From JBGSMF01 sp964651475 (GTDB taxonomy: Bacteria > Chloroflexota > Anaerolineae > Fen-1058): a stretch of 39,160 nt of DNA. Every line of letters begins with the position of its first letter. The first letter of the stretch is position 1. A program made the translations under genes and the position numbers. Positions 25,459-33,664 of this stretch are shown piece by piece. Under the pieces are notes generated by a model, which did no database searches, was not told where the DNA came from, and worked only from the letters and a program-made list of their open reading frames with translations. Location: positions 1 through 39,160 of the forward strand of contig CAZYXV010000034.1 in the NCBI GenBank assembly GCA_964651475.1, written 5' to 3'.

Positions 25459-26172
25459 ATGACCGTAGTGACTGACCGCCAATTGATACGTCCCTTGCTA
25501 GAGCCAACCCATCCCGCCGATGCGTTGACGGCGTATTACGCCCTGCTGCACGACGAAAAACGCACCCGGTTAACCGTGGGGCGAGATCGTTTTGGCAAGA
25601 TCAACAGCTTTGTAGCCGTATGCCAGACGGGGATGGATTTGTTCAGGCCGCTGGTCGTAATGCGCGCCGCGTTCACCAGTGTAGCCCAAGAGATCTTGAA
25701 GCGGGCGCTGGCAGTTGGCCGGCCTTATTACGTGGTCGCGCCGCCTTCGTTCACTCACGCGCTGAACGTTGTGCTCGACGTGCACGAGCACAACGTCAAT
25801 CAGATTTACCAAGCGCGCCGCGCTTCATTCAAGCCGGTGATCAATGTGTTGGTCGTCGGATCGCGCAACTCGGAAGGCAAGCCGCGCTTTGCTATCCGTT
25901 CAGCTTCGGGCGACATTATCGCCGAAGCTGGCCTAAACTGGCAATCGGACGAGTTTGCCGAGGTGTACGTGACCGTGCAGCCTGCGGCGCGCGGGCGCGG
26001 GTTGGGGCGCTCGGTCGCTTCGGCCTGCACCTCCTACGTACTTGAGGCCGGGCTGCGGCCGCTCTACATCACCCATCCGGAAAACGTGGCCGCCGTCCGG
26101 CTCTGCCACGCGCTGGGATACACCGACACTGGCGCGACTGAATATACCTGCGTGGGAGTGTGCAGAGCCTAA
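25459..26172 (+). CDS. GNAT-like protein with divergent N-terminal half
   Basis: A 237-residue protein. The C-terminal half carries GNAT motifs: 'EVYVTVQPAARGRGLGRSV' (acetyl-CoA loop R-G-x-G-x-G) and 'PLYITHPENVAAVRLCHALGY' (in part; N-x3-R-L). The N-terminal half has only weak similarity to a GNAT fold ('VGRDRFGKINSFVAVCQTG'), so this may be a tandem GNAT with a degenerate first domain, as in some FR47-type proteins. Substrate unknown. ATG 25459 lies 4 nt after the previous stop; an overlapping ATG at 25455 is out of frame. It is the last gene of the plus-strand run that starts at 21481 or 22251. Confidence 0.75.
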   Translation: MTVVTDRQLIRPLLEPTHPADALTAYYALLHDEKRTRLTVGRDRFGKINSFVAVCQTGMDLFRPLVVMRAAFTSVAQEILKRALAVGRPYYVVAPPSFTHALNVVLDVHEHNVNQIYQARRASFKPVINVLVVGSRNSEGKPRFAIRSASGDIIAEAGLNWQSDEFAEVYVTVQPAARGRGLGRSVASACTSYVLEAGLRPLYITHPENVAAVRLCHALGYTDTGATEYTCVGVCRA

Positions 26173-26192
26173 TCTCTATGCGGCAGCGCGAC

Positions 26193-26218
26193 TATCGCGC
26201 CCAAAGGGCGCTCCTACA
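26193..26218 (-). repeat. REP-like hairpin with GTAG foot
   Basis: On the minus strand GTAGGA is followed by GCGCCC-TTT-GGGCGC and GATAG. The perfect 6-bp stem with a conserved GTAG at its foot is the layout of REP elements mobilised by RAYT (IS200-like) transposases. It lies 20 nt after the GNAT stop codon. Only one copy is in this window. Confidence 0.5.
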
Positions 26219-26262
26219 GTAAATGTGACATTGTCAAGCCAGCAGACCGGAGTAGCCGATGC

Positions 26263-26293
26263 ATCCCTATGTTGGCGGGGCTGGCATAGGGAT
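26263..26293. terminator. Inverted repeat between GNAT gene and insertion sequence
   Basis: ATCCCTATG (26263-26271) and CATAGGGAT (26285-26293) pair over a 13-nt loop. An alternative stem GGCTGG (26279-26284)/CCAGCC (26295-26300) uses the same bases and excludes the first. There is no T-run. Before the insertion this segment lay just past the stop codon of the big histidine kinase and could have served both converging genes. Confidence 0.4.
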
Positions 26294-26438
26294 ACCAGCC
26301 TGCTCTCCGACAGGCGGCTAGTTACGAGGGACGAGCTTAGCCTGTTTTCGACATAGAACGCTTGATCTAAATTTTGCACTTTAACAATTGAGCCGAAGGG
26401 TGTATAGTGTCCTTACCACTCGAAAATAGGAGGGACAC

Positions 26439-28067
26439 ATGGGTAACCAACCGTTAGCCGACACCGTTCGTGGGGCGATTCGTCAGTCTGACACACTCCA
26501 ACTGGGCGCCGTCCCCCTGCTGTACCCGATCCTGGACGCCCTCGGACTGCGCGACATCGTTAACGCTGTGTGCCCGACCGAGGCTGAGCTGGACTTGGGG
26601 CGGGTGATGGAAGTTCTAGTCTGCAACCGGCTGATGGCGCCCCAGCCCTTGTGTTGGGTCAACCGATGGGTCGCGGGCAGTGTGGTGGGCATCGCACTGG
26701 AGGTGCCAGCGGCCAAGTTGTACGACAACCGTCTGGGACGAGCGTTGGACGCGGTCTTCCCCCACTTGGGCGAAATGTGGGCCCGCTTGGTGGTGCGTGC
26801 CATCCAGGTCTGGCAACTTGATCTGAGTATCCTGCATTGGGACATCACCTCGTTCTACTTTGAGGGAGCTTACACCGATAGCGCGTTGGTCCGGTATGGT
26901 CATTCACGTGACCACCAGTCCGACGCCAAACAAATCAACCTCCGTGCGGATGTCACCCATCGGACGCGCGTCCCAGTGGGGTATGGGGTGCTGGCTGGGA
27001 ATACCGCCGATATCACCACGCCCCGGGGACATCTGGCGGCGTTGCTGGGTTTTCTGGCCCGACCAGAATTGGCGACCCTGAACCTACGGCCTGTGCTGGT
27101 CAGTGACTGCAAGATGATCACGCCGGAAGCCGTGGGGGCCTGTCACCGCAACCACCTGTTCTACCTGGGGCCATGGGCACGCAACATCCACGTCAATCAG
27201 GTACTCCGCAGCGTCTCGGAGGACGAGTTGGCTGATCACCCGTTGAGCTATCGTCCCCAGCGTCAGGCGAAGGCCCCCGACTTTATCCCCTATCGCGGCG
27301 TATGGCGACCCTTCACCATCCGGGTGCCCCCTCCACCGGACACCCCGCACGCCCGGCCAGAGGTATTCACGGATCAACTGCTGGTGGTGTGGAGTGCGGG
27401 CAAAGCGCGACTGGACACCCAGAAGCGGCAAAAGTACCTGAAGCGCCTATTGGACGGATTGGACAACATCCAGCGCCAATTGAACCAGGGCAAGTACGCT
27501 CAACGCGACTATGTGGTAGAGCAAATCGCCAGCGCGCGGCGCGGCAACCCCGCCAAGCCCCTGGTCGGTGTAGACTTGCAGGGGGAGAATCGCTCACTTC
27601 ACCTCAAGTTTCGCATTGACCGAGATCGCTTGGCGGCCGAGCAAGCCCTGGATGGCCGGTATGCCTTGGGTACCAACGTCGAAGCTTTGTCCGCCAATGA
27701 GGCCCTGACGATTTTCAAAGCGCAGGACGAGGCCGAGAAGCAGTTCCGCGCCTGGAAAGGCCCCGTGGCCGTGCGCCCGGTCTTTCTGCACACCGATCAG
27801 CGTATCGAAGGATTAGTCTTCATCACCTTGGTCGCTTTGTTGGTGCGCGCCTTGCTCCGCTTGCAATGCCAACACGCCGGCCTGACATTATCGGCAGACC
27901 GGGTATTGGCCGAATTCGCGCCGTGGTCGGTCATCGACTTGACCATGATTGATGGCAGCCACCTCCGGCAGGTCTCGACGCCCACCGAGTTCCAAACCCA
28001 GGTGATGACGGCATTAGGAGTTCCCGCCTATGAGCGCTATCTGACACCTTTATCCTCGCAGGGCTGA
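26439..28067 (+). CDS. IS1634-family DDE transposase
   Basis: A 542-residue transposase. The N-terminal DUF4277-like region ('AVPLLYPILDALGLRDIV') leads into an RNase H-like core. Likely catalytic Asp residues are in 'LHWDITSFYFEG' and 'VLVSDCKMITPEA', and the Glu is in the late segment 'FLHTDQRIEGLVFITLVALL' (the exact Glu is uncertain). These are typical of the IS4 superfamily, IS1634 group, where a long beta-rich insertion separates the second Asp and the Glu. The start is ATG 26439, with AGGAGGG at 26428-26434. A possible promoter (TATAGT, 26403-26408) lies inside the left end. It catalyses cut-and-paste movement of the element at 26341-28407. No frameshift or internal stop. Confidence 0.9.
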   Translation: MGNQPLADTVRGAIRQSDTLQLGAVPLLYPILDALGLRDIVNAVCPTEAELDLGRVMEVLVCNRLMAPQPLCWVNRWVAGSVVGIALEVPAAKLYDNRLGRALDAVFPHLGEMWARLVVRAIQVWQLDLSILHWDITSFYFEGAYTDSALVRYGHSRDHQSDAKQINLRADVTHRTRVPVGYGVLAGNTADITTPRGHLAALLGFLARPELATLNLRPVLVSDCKMITPEAVGACHRNHLFYLGPWARNIHVNQVLRSVSEDELADHPLSYRPQRQAKAPDFIPYRGVWRPFTIRVPPPPDTPHARPEVFTDQLLVVWSAGKARLDTQKRQKYLKRLLDGLDNIQRQLNQGKYAQRDYVVEQIASARRGNPAKPLVGVDLQGENRSLHLKFRIDRDRLAAEQALDGRYALGTNVEALSANEALTIFKAQDEAEKQFRAWKGPVAVRPVFLHTDQRIEGLVFITLVALLVRALLRLQCQHAGLTLSADRVLAEFAPWSVIDLTMIDGSHLRQVSTPTEFQTQVMTALGVPAYERYLTPLSSQG

Positions 28068-28407
28068 CGCCTGGCCGCCGAGTCTGGCCGCGATGACAGT
28101 CTCGCGCGGGGGCAGCATCGTATGCTGTGGGCAGTCGAAGCGCGGGGCGGTCATCGGTGGTCTCTGCCATCCAGACTCTGAAGCGGAATGCCGACCGTGA
28201 TGGTCAAGGGCCGAGTTCCGTCCGGCTGTGCCGAACGCGGTCAGCGATCATCGCGCCGCCATTCGGTGTATCAGCCTCATAGTCCGTGTCGAGCGGGATG
28301 CTCTTTGGCTCGGTTGTTAAGGTGCGTCGCCCACGACCGGGCGAAAAAACGTCGGGCATCGCCGAGGGCTAGTTACGGCTTGTTACATTTTGTCTGTCGA
28401 AAACAGG
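28068..28407 (+). other. Non-coding right end of the insertion sequence
   Basis: 340 nt between the transposase stop and the right inverted repeat. No open frame with a ribosome binding site and no recognisable passenger gene was found. The segment ends in the right inverted repeat (28395-28407). Confidence 0.55.
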
Positions 28408-28408
28408 C

Positions 28409-31400
28409 TTAGGAAGGATCAGCCTGATCCCCAACCGGCAGCGTGAACGTAAAGGTGCTGCCCTTCCCCTCCACACTTTCTACCCAGATGCGTCCGCCGT
28501 GCGCCTCGATGGCCAGCCGGCAAAAAGCCAGTCCCAAACCGCTTCCCCTGCGCCGTCCGGCGTGGTTGGGTACCTGGAAGAACTTGGTAAAGATCTGCTC
28601 GTGATATTCCGGAGGAATGCCCGCCCCGGCGTCGGTCACCCGGCAAATCGTGCCGAGAACCTTGCCGGCGTTTTCGAGCGCCATCACCGACAAAGTCACC
28701 GTGGATCCGGCGGGCGAGAACTTGATGGCGTTATCCAGCAAGTTGATCACCACCCGCTGCAATATCTCTTCGTCCGCATAGATGGACGGCACATCATTTG
28801 CCACCTGCGTCTGAAGGGTCACTCCTTCACTGGCAGCCAATGCCTTAAAGTGCTCGACCGATTCGTGGACAATGTGCGCCCAGCGCATCAACTGGCGCCG
28901 GAGCGGCATTTGTCCCGCTTCCATCTTGCTGATGTCTAACAACGCATTGATCAGGTCGAGCAATCGCTTGCTGCCAGAAAGCGCGATCTGCACCGCGCGT
29001 AAATGATAATCATCCACCAGGCCCAGTTCCAACACCTGCAGGCTGCCCAAGACGCTGCTGAGCGGGCTGCGCAAATCGTGTACGATCATGCGCGTCAGGT
29101 CTTCGCGCAGCGCTTCGGCTTTCTTTTCTTCCGTAATGTCGCGCAGCGCCAGCAAACGGCCCAGGCTCACGCCGGCCTTGTTGAACACGGGCGCCGAGAC
29201 GCGCTCGTAAAAACGCGCCGGGTGCGCTACGGTCACGCTGCTTTTGTGAACGGCCTCGTTGTGATCGGCCAGCTCGCTCAACGTTTCGTAAATCACGTCC
29301 ATCATGGCCGACATGATTTCGTCGGGCGGGACGATATTTTCGGCCACCACATCCAGCAAACGGCGGCCGGTCAAGTCGGAGGGTGACGTGTTGAACAATT
29401 CGCCAAACATGGCGTTTGTGAACACAATGCGCCCCGTGTTATCCAGCATCATGATGCCTTCACGGGTCGAATCGAGCACAGCCTGCAGCCGGTCGCGCCC
29501 TTCGGCCAGATGCCTGAATAGCTGGCCGGTTTCGACGGCGACCGCGGCCTGGCTGGCCAGGGCAGACAGCACCTGGATATCGTCTTCCAAATACTTGTTA
29601 GGCGTGACGCTATTGGCGTACATGACGCCCAACACCTCCCCTTTGCTAATCAACGGCATGCAAACCAGCGCGCGAATGCCAGCTTCGAGCACTTGCTGGT
29701 TAACGTGTGGATTCTGCACGGTATCGGCCACCACAAAATGGCAGCGTTCAACGATGGCGCGGCGTGTCAGGCCAGAGGGGCGCATGAAAGCGCGTTGATC
29801 CGGCAAATGATCACCCACCGCAATCGCCGGCGTAAGCGCATCGGTCTGGCTATTGTAAAGGAAAATCGAGACCGAATCTGACGCCGCAAGTTCACGCGCC
29901 AGGTTGGCAATATATCCCAGGGCATCACGGGTTTCCGTGCTGAACGTAAGCGCCAGGCTGGCCTGGTAGAGCTTGGACAAGTCGTTAATGCGGCGCGCGC
30001 GCTCTCTGAACAGCCGCGCATTCTCGATGGCGATGGACGCCTGGTTGGCAAACACTTCCAGCGTCTCAATCGTTTCGTGGGTGGGAAGGCGCTGGTCGGC
30101 CGGCTCTTCGACAGATAGCATCCCCACCAGCGCCCCGCTCGTGTCGGTCAACGGCACTAAGAGAACATCGCCGGGGTGCCATTTGTTATCGCCTTCGTCC
30201 GCGGCATGCCTGGCCTGGGGAGAGTGAAAAGTCAGCCGTCCGGCGCGGTCTGCGTGCGCGTGTCGTATGAAAAAAGACTGGCTGATGCGAAACTCGTCCC
30301 GCATCAATTGGGGCAGCACGTCCAACGAGATCTCGGCGGTGCGCATATACTCCCACGCCTCCGGCGGAATGCCGGCCGCGGCGGCTCGCTGCAGGTGCGG
30401 CGCAGGCGCGCGCTGGACCAGGTTGACAATAGCGACGTTGAATCCCAGCGGGCCATACACAGCCTGGACAACCTGCTCCAAAATTCTATCCAGATCCACA
30501 TTGGCCTTGAGCGCGTTCCCAAATTTCAAAATCTCGCCCAACTGGCGATTGCGAACTGCAAGCTCGTTCACGCGTTGGGCCAGGGCTTGATCGGTTTGCT
30601 CGTACAGCCGCGCATTGGCGATGGCGATGGCGGCCTGCGCGGCGATTGTGCCCAAAATCCCCACGTCGTCTTCGGTATACACCTGCTCGCGCTCATAGTT
30701 TTGTACAGCCACCACGCCAATCACTTGACCGTTGGCGATCATGGGAACGCCCATCCACGATTGCGCCGGCCGGCCCATGGCTTGAATGCCGAGTTGGGCA
30801 AGGCGCTTGTTCACCTCGCGCCCGATCAGCAGAGGACGCCGGCCGCGGATAACGTATTCGGTCAGCCCGTGCCCGGCCTGCCGGTTGGGGCGTTCCTGGC
30901 GTTGATCGTTTTCTAACGCGAGCGGGAAACTGACAGTGTCCGTCTCGGGGTCGTAGAATGCCACGTACAAATTGCTGGCGTCCATCAAGCGGCCAACCTG
31001 GCGGCGGATGTTTTCCAAAAGCTCCTCGACGCGCAGAGACGCGCCAAGGGCCTGCCCCGTTTCGCTGAGCACAGCCAATTGGTCAACCCGCTGCTCGAGT
31101 TCGTCCACCAGGCGCACGTTTTCCAAAACAACGCCAACCTGGGCTGAAAGCGTCACCAAGAAATCCAGGTCGTCCGGCGAATAAGCGCGCGGCGCCTGGC
31201 TCGGGCCGAGCGCCAACCAGCCGGCAAGTTGGTCGCCAGTGAAAAATGGAATATACAGGCTGGCGCCATCGTGTTCTATCGTCCGGCGTTCGGCCTCGTC
31301 AAGCGAGGACAACCACCCAGCTTCGGCCGGCAGGTACACCGGCTGGCGTTTGGCGGCCAGCCGCGTGGCCAGGGCGCAATCCAACGCGTAATGCTCGCCC

Positions 31401-31633
31401 GGAGGTAAAGCCGGGCGGCTGAAACGCAGCGTCAACACGTTCCCTTTGCGCAAGAGCAACGCGACGCTTGCGGGGTGCAACGCTTGCTCGACCGTCCCGG
31501 CAATATGTTCGGCCAATTCGCTCAACGTTCTGATCTGTCCCAGACGGCGGCTGAATTGGCCGAGGATATGCTCGTAATCTTTGTCCTGAAAGAGGCGGCT
31601 AATGCCGGATCGAATCTTTACAAAATGATGCAT
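28409..31633 (-). CDS. Large soluble histidine kinase: four GAF, PAS, HisKA, HATPase
   Basis: A 1074-residue cytoplasmic sensor kinase. Four GAF-type domains are spaced by coiled-coil linkers (about residues 20-175, 190-345, 365-545, 555-715; linkers such as 'LVDELEQRVDQLAVLSETG'). A PAS domain follows (about 725-845; 'VLDSTREGIMMLDNTGRIVF'), then HisKA with the phospho-accepting His in 'MIVHDLRSPLSSV' and HATPase_c ('NLLDNAIKFSPAG', 'DAGAGIP', 'GSGLGLAFCRL'). No receiver is fused to it. The ATG at 31633 lies 25 nt after the stop of the preceding kinase gene, so it is the last gene of a four-gene operon. Its stop TAA (28411-28409) is inside the target duplication of the insertion sequence, so the protein is intact although its original 3' region has been displaced by 2 kb. 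Confidence 0.93.
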   Translation of the reverse strand: MHHFVKIRSGISRLFQDKDYEHILGQFSRRLGQIRTLSELAEHIAGTVEQALHPASVALLLRKGNVLTLRFSRPALPPGEHYALDCALATRLAAKRQPVYLPAEAGWLSSLDEAERRTIEHDGASLYIPFFTGDQLAGWLALGPSQAPRAYSPDDLDFLVTLSAQVGVVLENVRLVDELEQRVDQLAVLSETGQALGASLRVEELLENIRRQVGRLMDASNLYVAFYDPETDTVSFPLALENDQRQERPNRQAGHGLTEYVIRGRRPLLIGREVNKRLAQLGIQAMGRPAQSWMGVPMIANGQVIGVVAVQNYEREQVYTEDDVGILGTIAAQAAIAIANARLYEQTDQALAQRVNELAVRNRQLGEILKFGNALKANVDLDRILEQVVQAVYGPLGFNVAIVNLVQRAPAPHLQRAAAAGIPPEAWEYMRTAEISLDVLPQLMRDEFRISQSFFIRHAHADRAGRLTFHSPQARHAADEGDNKWHPGDVLLVPLTDTSGALVGMLSVEEPADQRLPTHETIETLEVFANQASIAIENARLFRERARRINDLSKLYQASLALTFSTETRDALGYIANLARELAASDSVSIFLYNSQTDALTPAIAVGDHLPDQRAFMRPSGLTRRAIVERCHFVVADTVQNPHVNQQVLEAGIRALVCMPLISKGEVLGVMYANSVTPNKYLEDDIQVLSALASQAAVAVETGQLFRHLAEGRDRLQAVLDSTREGIMMLDNTGRIVFTNAMFGELFNTSPSDLTGRRLLDVVAENIVPPDEIMSAMMDVIYETLSELADHNEAVHKSSVTVAHPARFYERVSAPVFNKAGVSLGRLLALRDITEEKKAEALREDLTRMIVHDLRSPLSSVLGSLQVLELGLVDDYHLRAVQIALSGSKRLLDLINALLDISKMEAGQMPLRRQLMRWAHIVHESVEHFKALAASEGVTLQTQVANDVPSIYADEEILQRVVINLLDNAIKFSPAGSTVTLSVMALENAGKVLGTICRVTDAGAGIPPEYHEQIFTKFFQVPNHAGRRRGSGLGLAFCRLAIEAHGGRIWVESVEGKGSTFTFTLPVGDQADPS

Positions 31634-31658
31634 ACTGGCCTATTCGACAAATAACCGG

Positions 31659-32867
31659 CTAGAATGAGGGCGCCGGCAACGTAAAGGTTATGGTCGTTCC
31701 AACACCTACCTGGCTTTCGAGGCTAATTTTGCCCCCGTGCGCCTCGACGATTTGCTTGACGATGGATAACCCCAGGCCGGTGCCCTGCGTCCATCCTTCC
31801 GAGTCTGCCACGCGGTAAAATTTTTCAAACATGTGGGCTTGATCTTTTTCAGCAATGCCGCGCCCCGTGTCTTGCACCTGGACTTGAACGTGCTTGCCGG
31901 CGGCGTTGACGCGCACGGTTACACGACCATTTTCAAAGTTATATTTGACGGCGTTGCTCAAAAGATTGATGAGAACCTGGGTGAGCCGCTGCGGGTCGCC
32001 CGTCAGATCGGGCAGATTTTCTTCAAGCTCGGTCTGTATGGTGATAGCGCGTTCGGCAGCCTGGGGCTGCACGACGGCGACGGCGTCCCGCACCAGATTG
32101 GACAAATGGATTTTTTCGTTCGATAATTTGGCCCGTCCCGATTCCAGGCGCGCCAGGTCCAAGAAGGCATTCACCATGTGCGTCAGCCGCTGGGCTTCGC
32201 CGTGGATGGTGTGCGCGAATTGCTGCACCATGTCGCTCTTGATGTCGGGCAGTTGCAGCAACTCGCTATAAGCCACAATGCCGGTCAGCGGCGTGCGCAG
32301 CTCGTGAACCATCTCGGCAATTTGATCGCTCTGCTCGAACAGGCGGGCGTTTTCAATTGCAATCGCCGCCTGGGCCGCAAGCGTGGTGAGCGACTCGGTA
32401 TCCTCATCCGTGAATGACTCGCTGCCCCTTTTGTTGACCGCCTCCAACACGCCGATGATTCTGTCTTTCACCCTGAGCGGGACAGCCAGCAGCGAGCGGG
32501 TAGTAAAGTGAGTCTGCTCGTCTGCCTGCCGGTAATGGCGCGTATCTTTGTTGGCCTCGGCAATCGCGATGGGCTTGCCGGTTTTGCACACGTAACCCGC
32601 CACGCTCGAATCCAACGGAACGACGACGTGCTTGATAGCGGTGGTGCTACTGCCCGCTGCGGCCTCAAAGTACAACTCGCCGCTCTTTTTGTCGAGCAAC
32701 AAGATCGAGCCGGCTTCAGTGTGCGTGATTTCGCAAGCCGCCTCGGTGATTCGATCGAGCAGTACCGGCAAATCGAGGGTGGAGGTCAACTCGCGGCTCA
32801 ACTCGATCAACTTTTCGATGCGCGCAATGCGATTTTCCAGTTCTTGGATCAGATTATTCTCACTCAT
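31659..32867 (-). CDS. GAF sensor histidine kinase coupled to sirtuin
   Basis: A 402-residue soluble kinase. A short coiled coil at the N-terminus ('IQELENRIARIEKLIELSR') precedes one GAF domain (about residues 30-170), HisKA with His in 'EMVHELRTPLTGIVAYSE' and HATPase_c ('NLLSNAVKYNFENG', 'DTGRGI', 'GTGLGLSIVKQI'). The open frame extends to 32942, but the ATG at 32867 is the real start: it lies inside the last codons of the sirtuin gene (8-nt overlap, ATGAGTGA), which signals translational coupling. GAF kinases of this kind respond to cytoplasmic ligands; the ligand is unknown. The candidate partner is the receiver-ParA protein two genes upstream. Confidence 0.92.
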   Translation of the reverse strand: MSENNLIQELENRIARIEKLIELSRELTSTLDLPVLLDRITEAACEITHTEAGSILLLDKKSGELYFEAAAGSSTTAIKHVVVPLDSSVAGYVCKTGKPIAIAEANKDTRHYRQADEQTHFTTRSLLAVPLRVKDRIIGVLEAVNKRGSESFTDEDTESLTTLAAQAAIAIENARLFEQSDQIAEMVHELRTPLTGIVAYSELLQLPDIKSDMVQQFAHTIHGEAQRLTHMVNAFLDLARLESGRAKLSNEKIHLSNLVRDAVAVVQPQAAERAITIQTELEENLPDLTGDPQRLTQVLINLLSNAVKYNFENGRVTVRVNAAGKHVQVQVQDTGRGIAEKDQAHMFEKFYRVADSEGWTQGTGLGLSIVKQIVEAHGGKISLESQVGVGTTITFTLPAPSF

Positions 32868-33630
32868 GGGGATGCTCCAACTCACAGCAGGCAGCGGTGA
32901 TTTGTGGCAAGATTTCTGCGACATCCGCGTGCAGCACCACATCTGCCTGGCTGTCCAGGTAGGTTGGCTGGATATTGACGATGATCAAACGCGCGCCACT
33001 GCGGTGCGCCCAGGCTGGCAAGTCGGCAACCGGCACGACTTCGAGGGAAGAGCCGGCGATCAAAACAAGATCGCACTTGCGAATTTCTTGTTGAGCCTGC
33101 AAAAGCACCTGGGCGGGCAATTGCTCGCCAAATAAAATGACGTTCGGTTTCAAGACGCCTGTACACCGTGGGCAGCGAGGCACCTGCCCGGCCGTCACAA
33201 ACGTTTCTATAAATTGCTCGGAGGGAAAAACAGCATAACACCGAATGCAAGTGGCCTCACGAACGTGCCCGTGAATTTCCAGCACACGCTGGCTGCCGCC
33301 CCGCTGGTGCAATCCGTCAATGTTTTGCGTGATGACGGCCCTGAGACGTCCCATCGCTTCCAGGTCGGCCAGGGCGCAATGCGCCGGGTTGGGCTGCGCC
33401 GCCATCACCAGGCGAGCCAGGGGCCGCATCCATTCAAAAAATGCTTCCGGCCGATGACGAAAGGCGTGCACCGAGGCGACCTCCATCGGGTCATATTTTT
33501 CCCACAGACCCGAACCCGGCGAGCGAAAATCGGGGATGCCGGACGGGACCGAAATGCCGGCGCCGGTTATGGCCACAGCGTAGCGGGCGTTGCAGATCAA
33601 CTCTGCTGCGCGAGCGATCAGGTTATTCAC
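32860..33630 (-). CDS. Sir2-family NAD-dependent protein deacylase
   Basis: A 256-residue sirtuin that removes acyl groups from lysine using NAD+. The motifs are all present: 'GAGIS' (residues 23-27) and 'PDFRSP' for NAD binding, 'TQNIDGLH' (101-108), catalytic His120 in 'EIHGH', four zinc cysteines (128, 131, 153, 156; 'CIRC', 'CPRC'), and 'GSSLEVVP'. The Ala/Tyr/Arg residues of CobB-type desuccinylases are not evident, so a plain deacetylase is the safer reading. The start is GTG 33630 with AGGAA about 10 nt upstream. It lies in an operon between a receiver-ParA gene (34 nt upstream) and two histidine kinases, overlapping the first, which is unusual company for a sirtuin. Confidence 0.94.
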   Translation of the reverse strand: MNNLIARAAELICNARYAVAITGAGISVPSGIPDFRSPGSGLWEKYDPMEVASVHAFRHRPEAFFEWMRPLARLVMAAQPNPAHCALADLEAMGRLRAVITQNIDGLHQRGGSQRVLEIHGHVREATCIRCYAVFPSEQFIETFVTAGQVPRCPRCTGVLKPNVILFGEQLPAQVLLQAQQEIRKCDLVLIAGSSLEVVPVADLPAWAHRSGARLIIVNIQPTYLDSQADVVLHADVAEILPQITAACCELEHPHE

Positions 33631-33664
33631 AAAATATGGTTCCTGGTCGTTTTTTAAACACCTT

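Larger units (their letters stand above)
26341..28407 (+). mobile_element. Complete IS1634-like insertion sequence (2067 bp)
   Basis: The ends are 13-bp perfect inverted repeats: CCTGTTTTCGACA at 26341-26353 and its complement at 28395-28407. Both sides are flanked by the 5-bp direct repeat CTTAG (26336-26340 and 28408-28412), the expected target duplication. One intact transposase gene fills most of it. Intact ends, duplication and frame suggest a recent insertion. Confidence 0.88.

Noticed and set aside
26316..28377. Direct repeat GGCTAGTTACG left of the insertion sequence and inside its right end
   Set aside because: An 11-base match is common by chance, and the CTTAG duplication with 13-bp inverted repeats defines the ends better.
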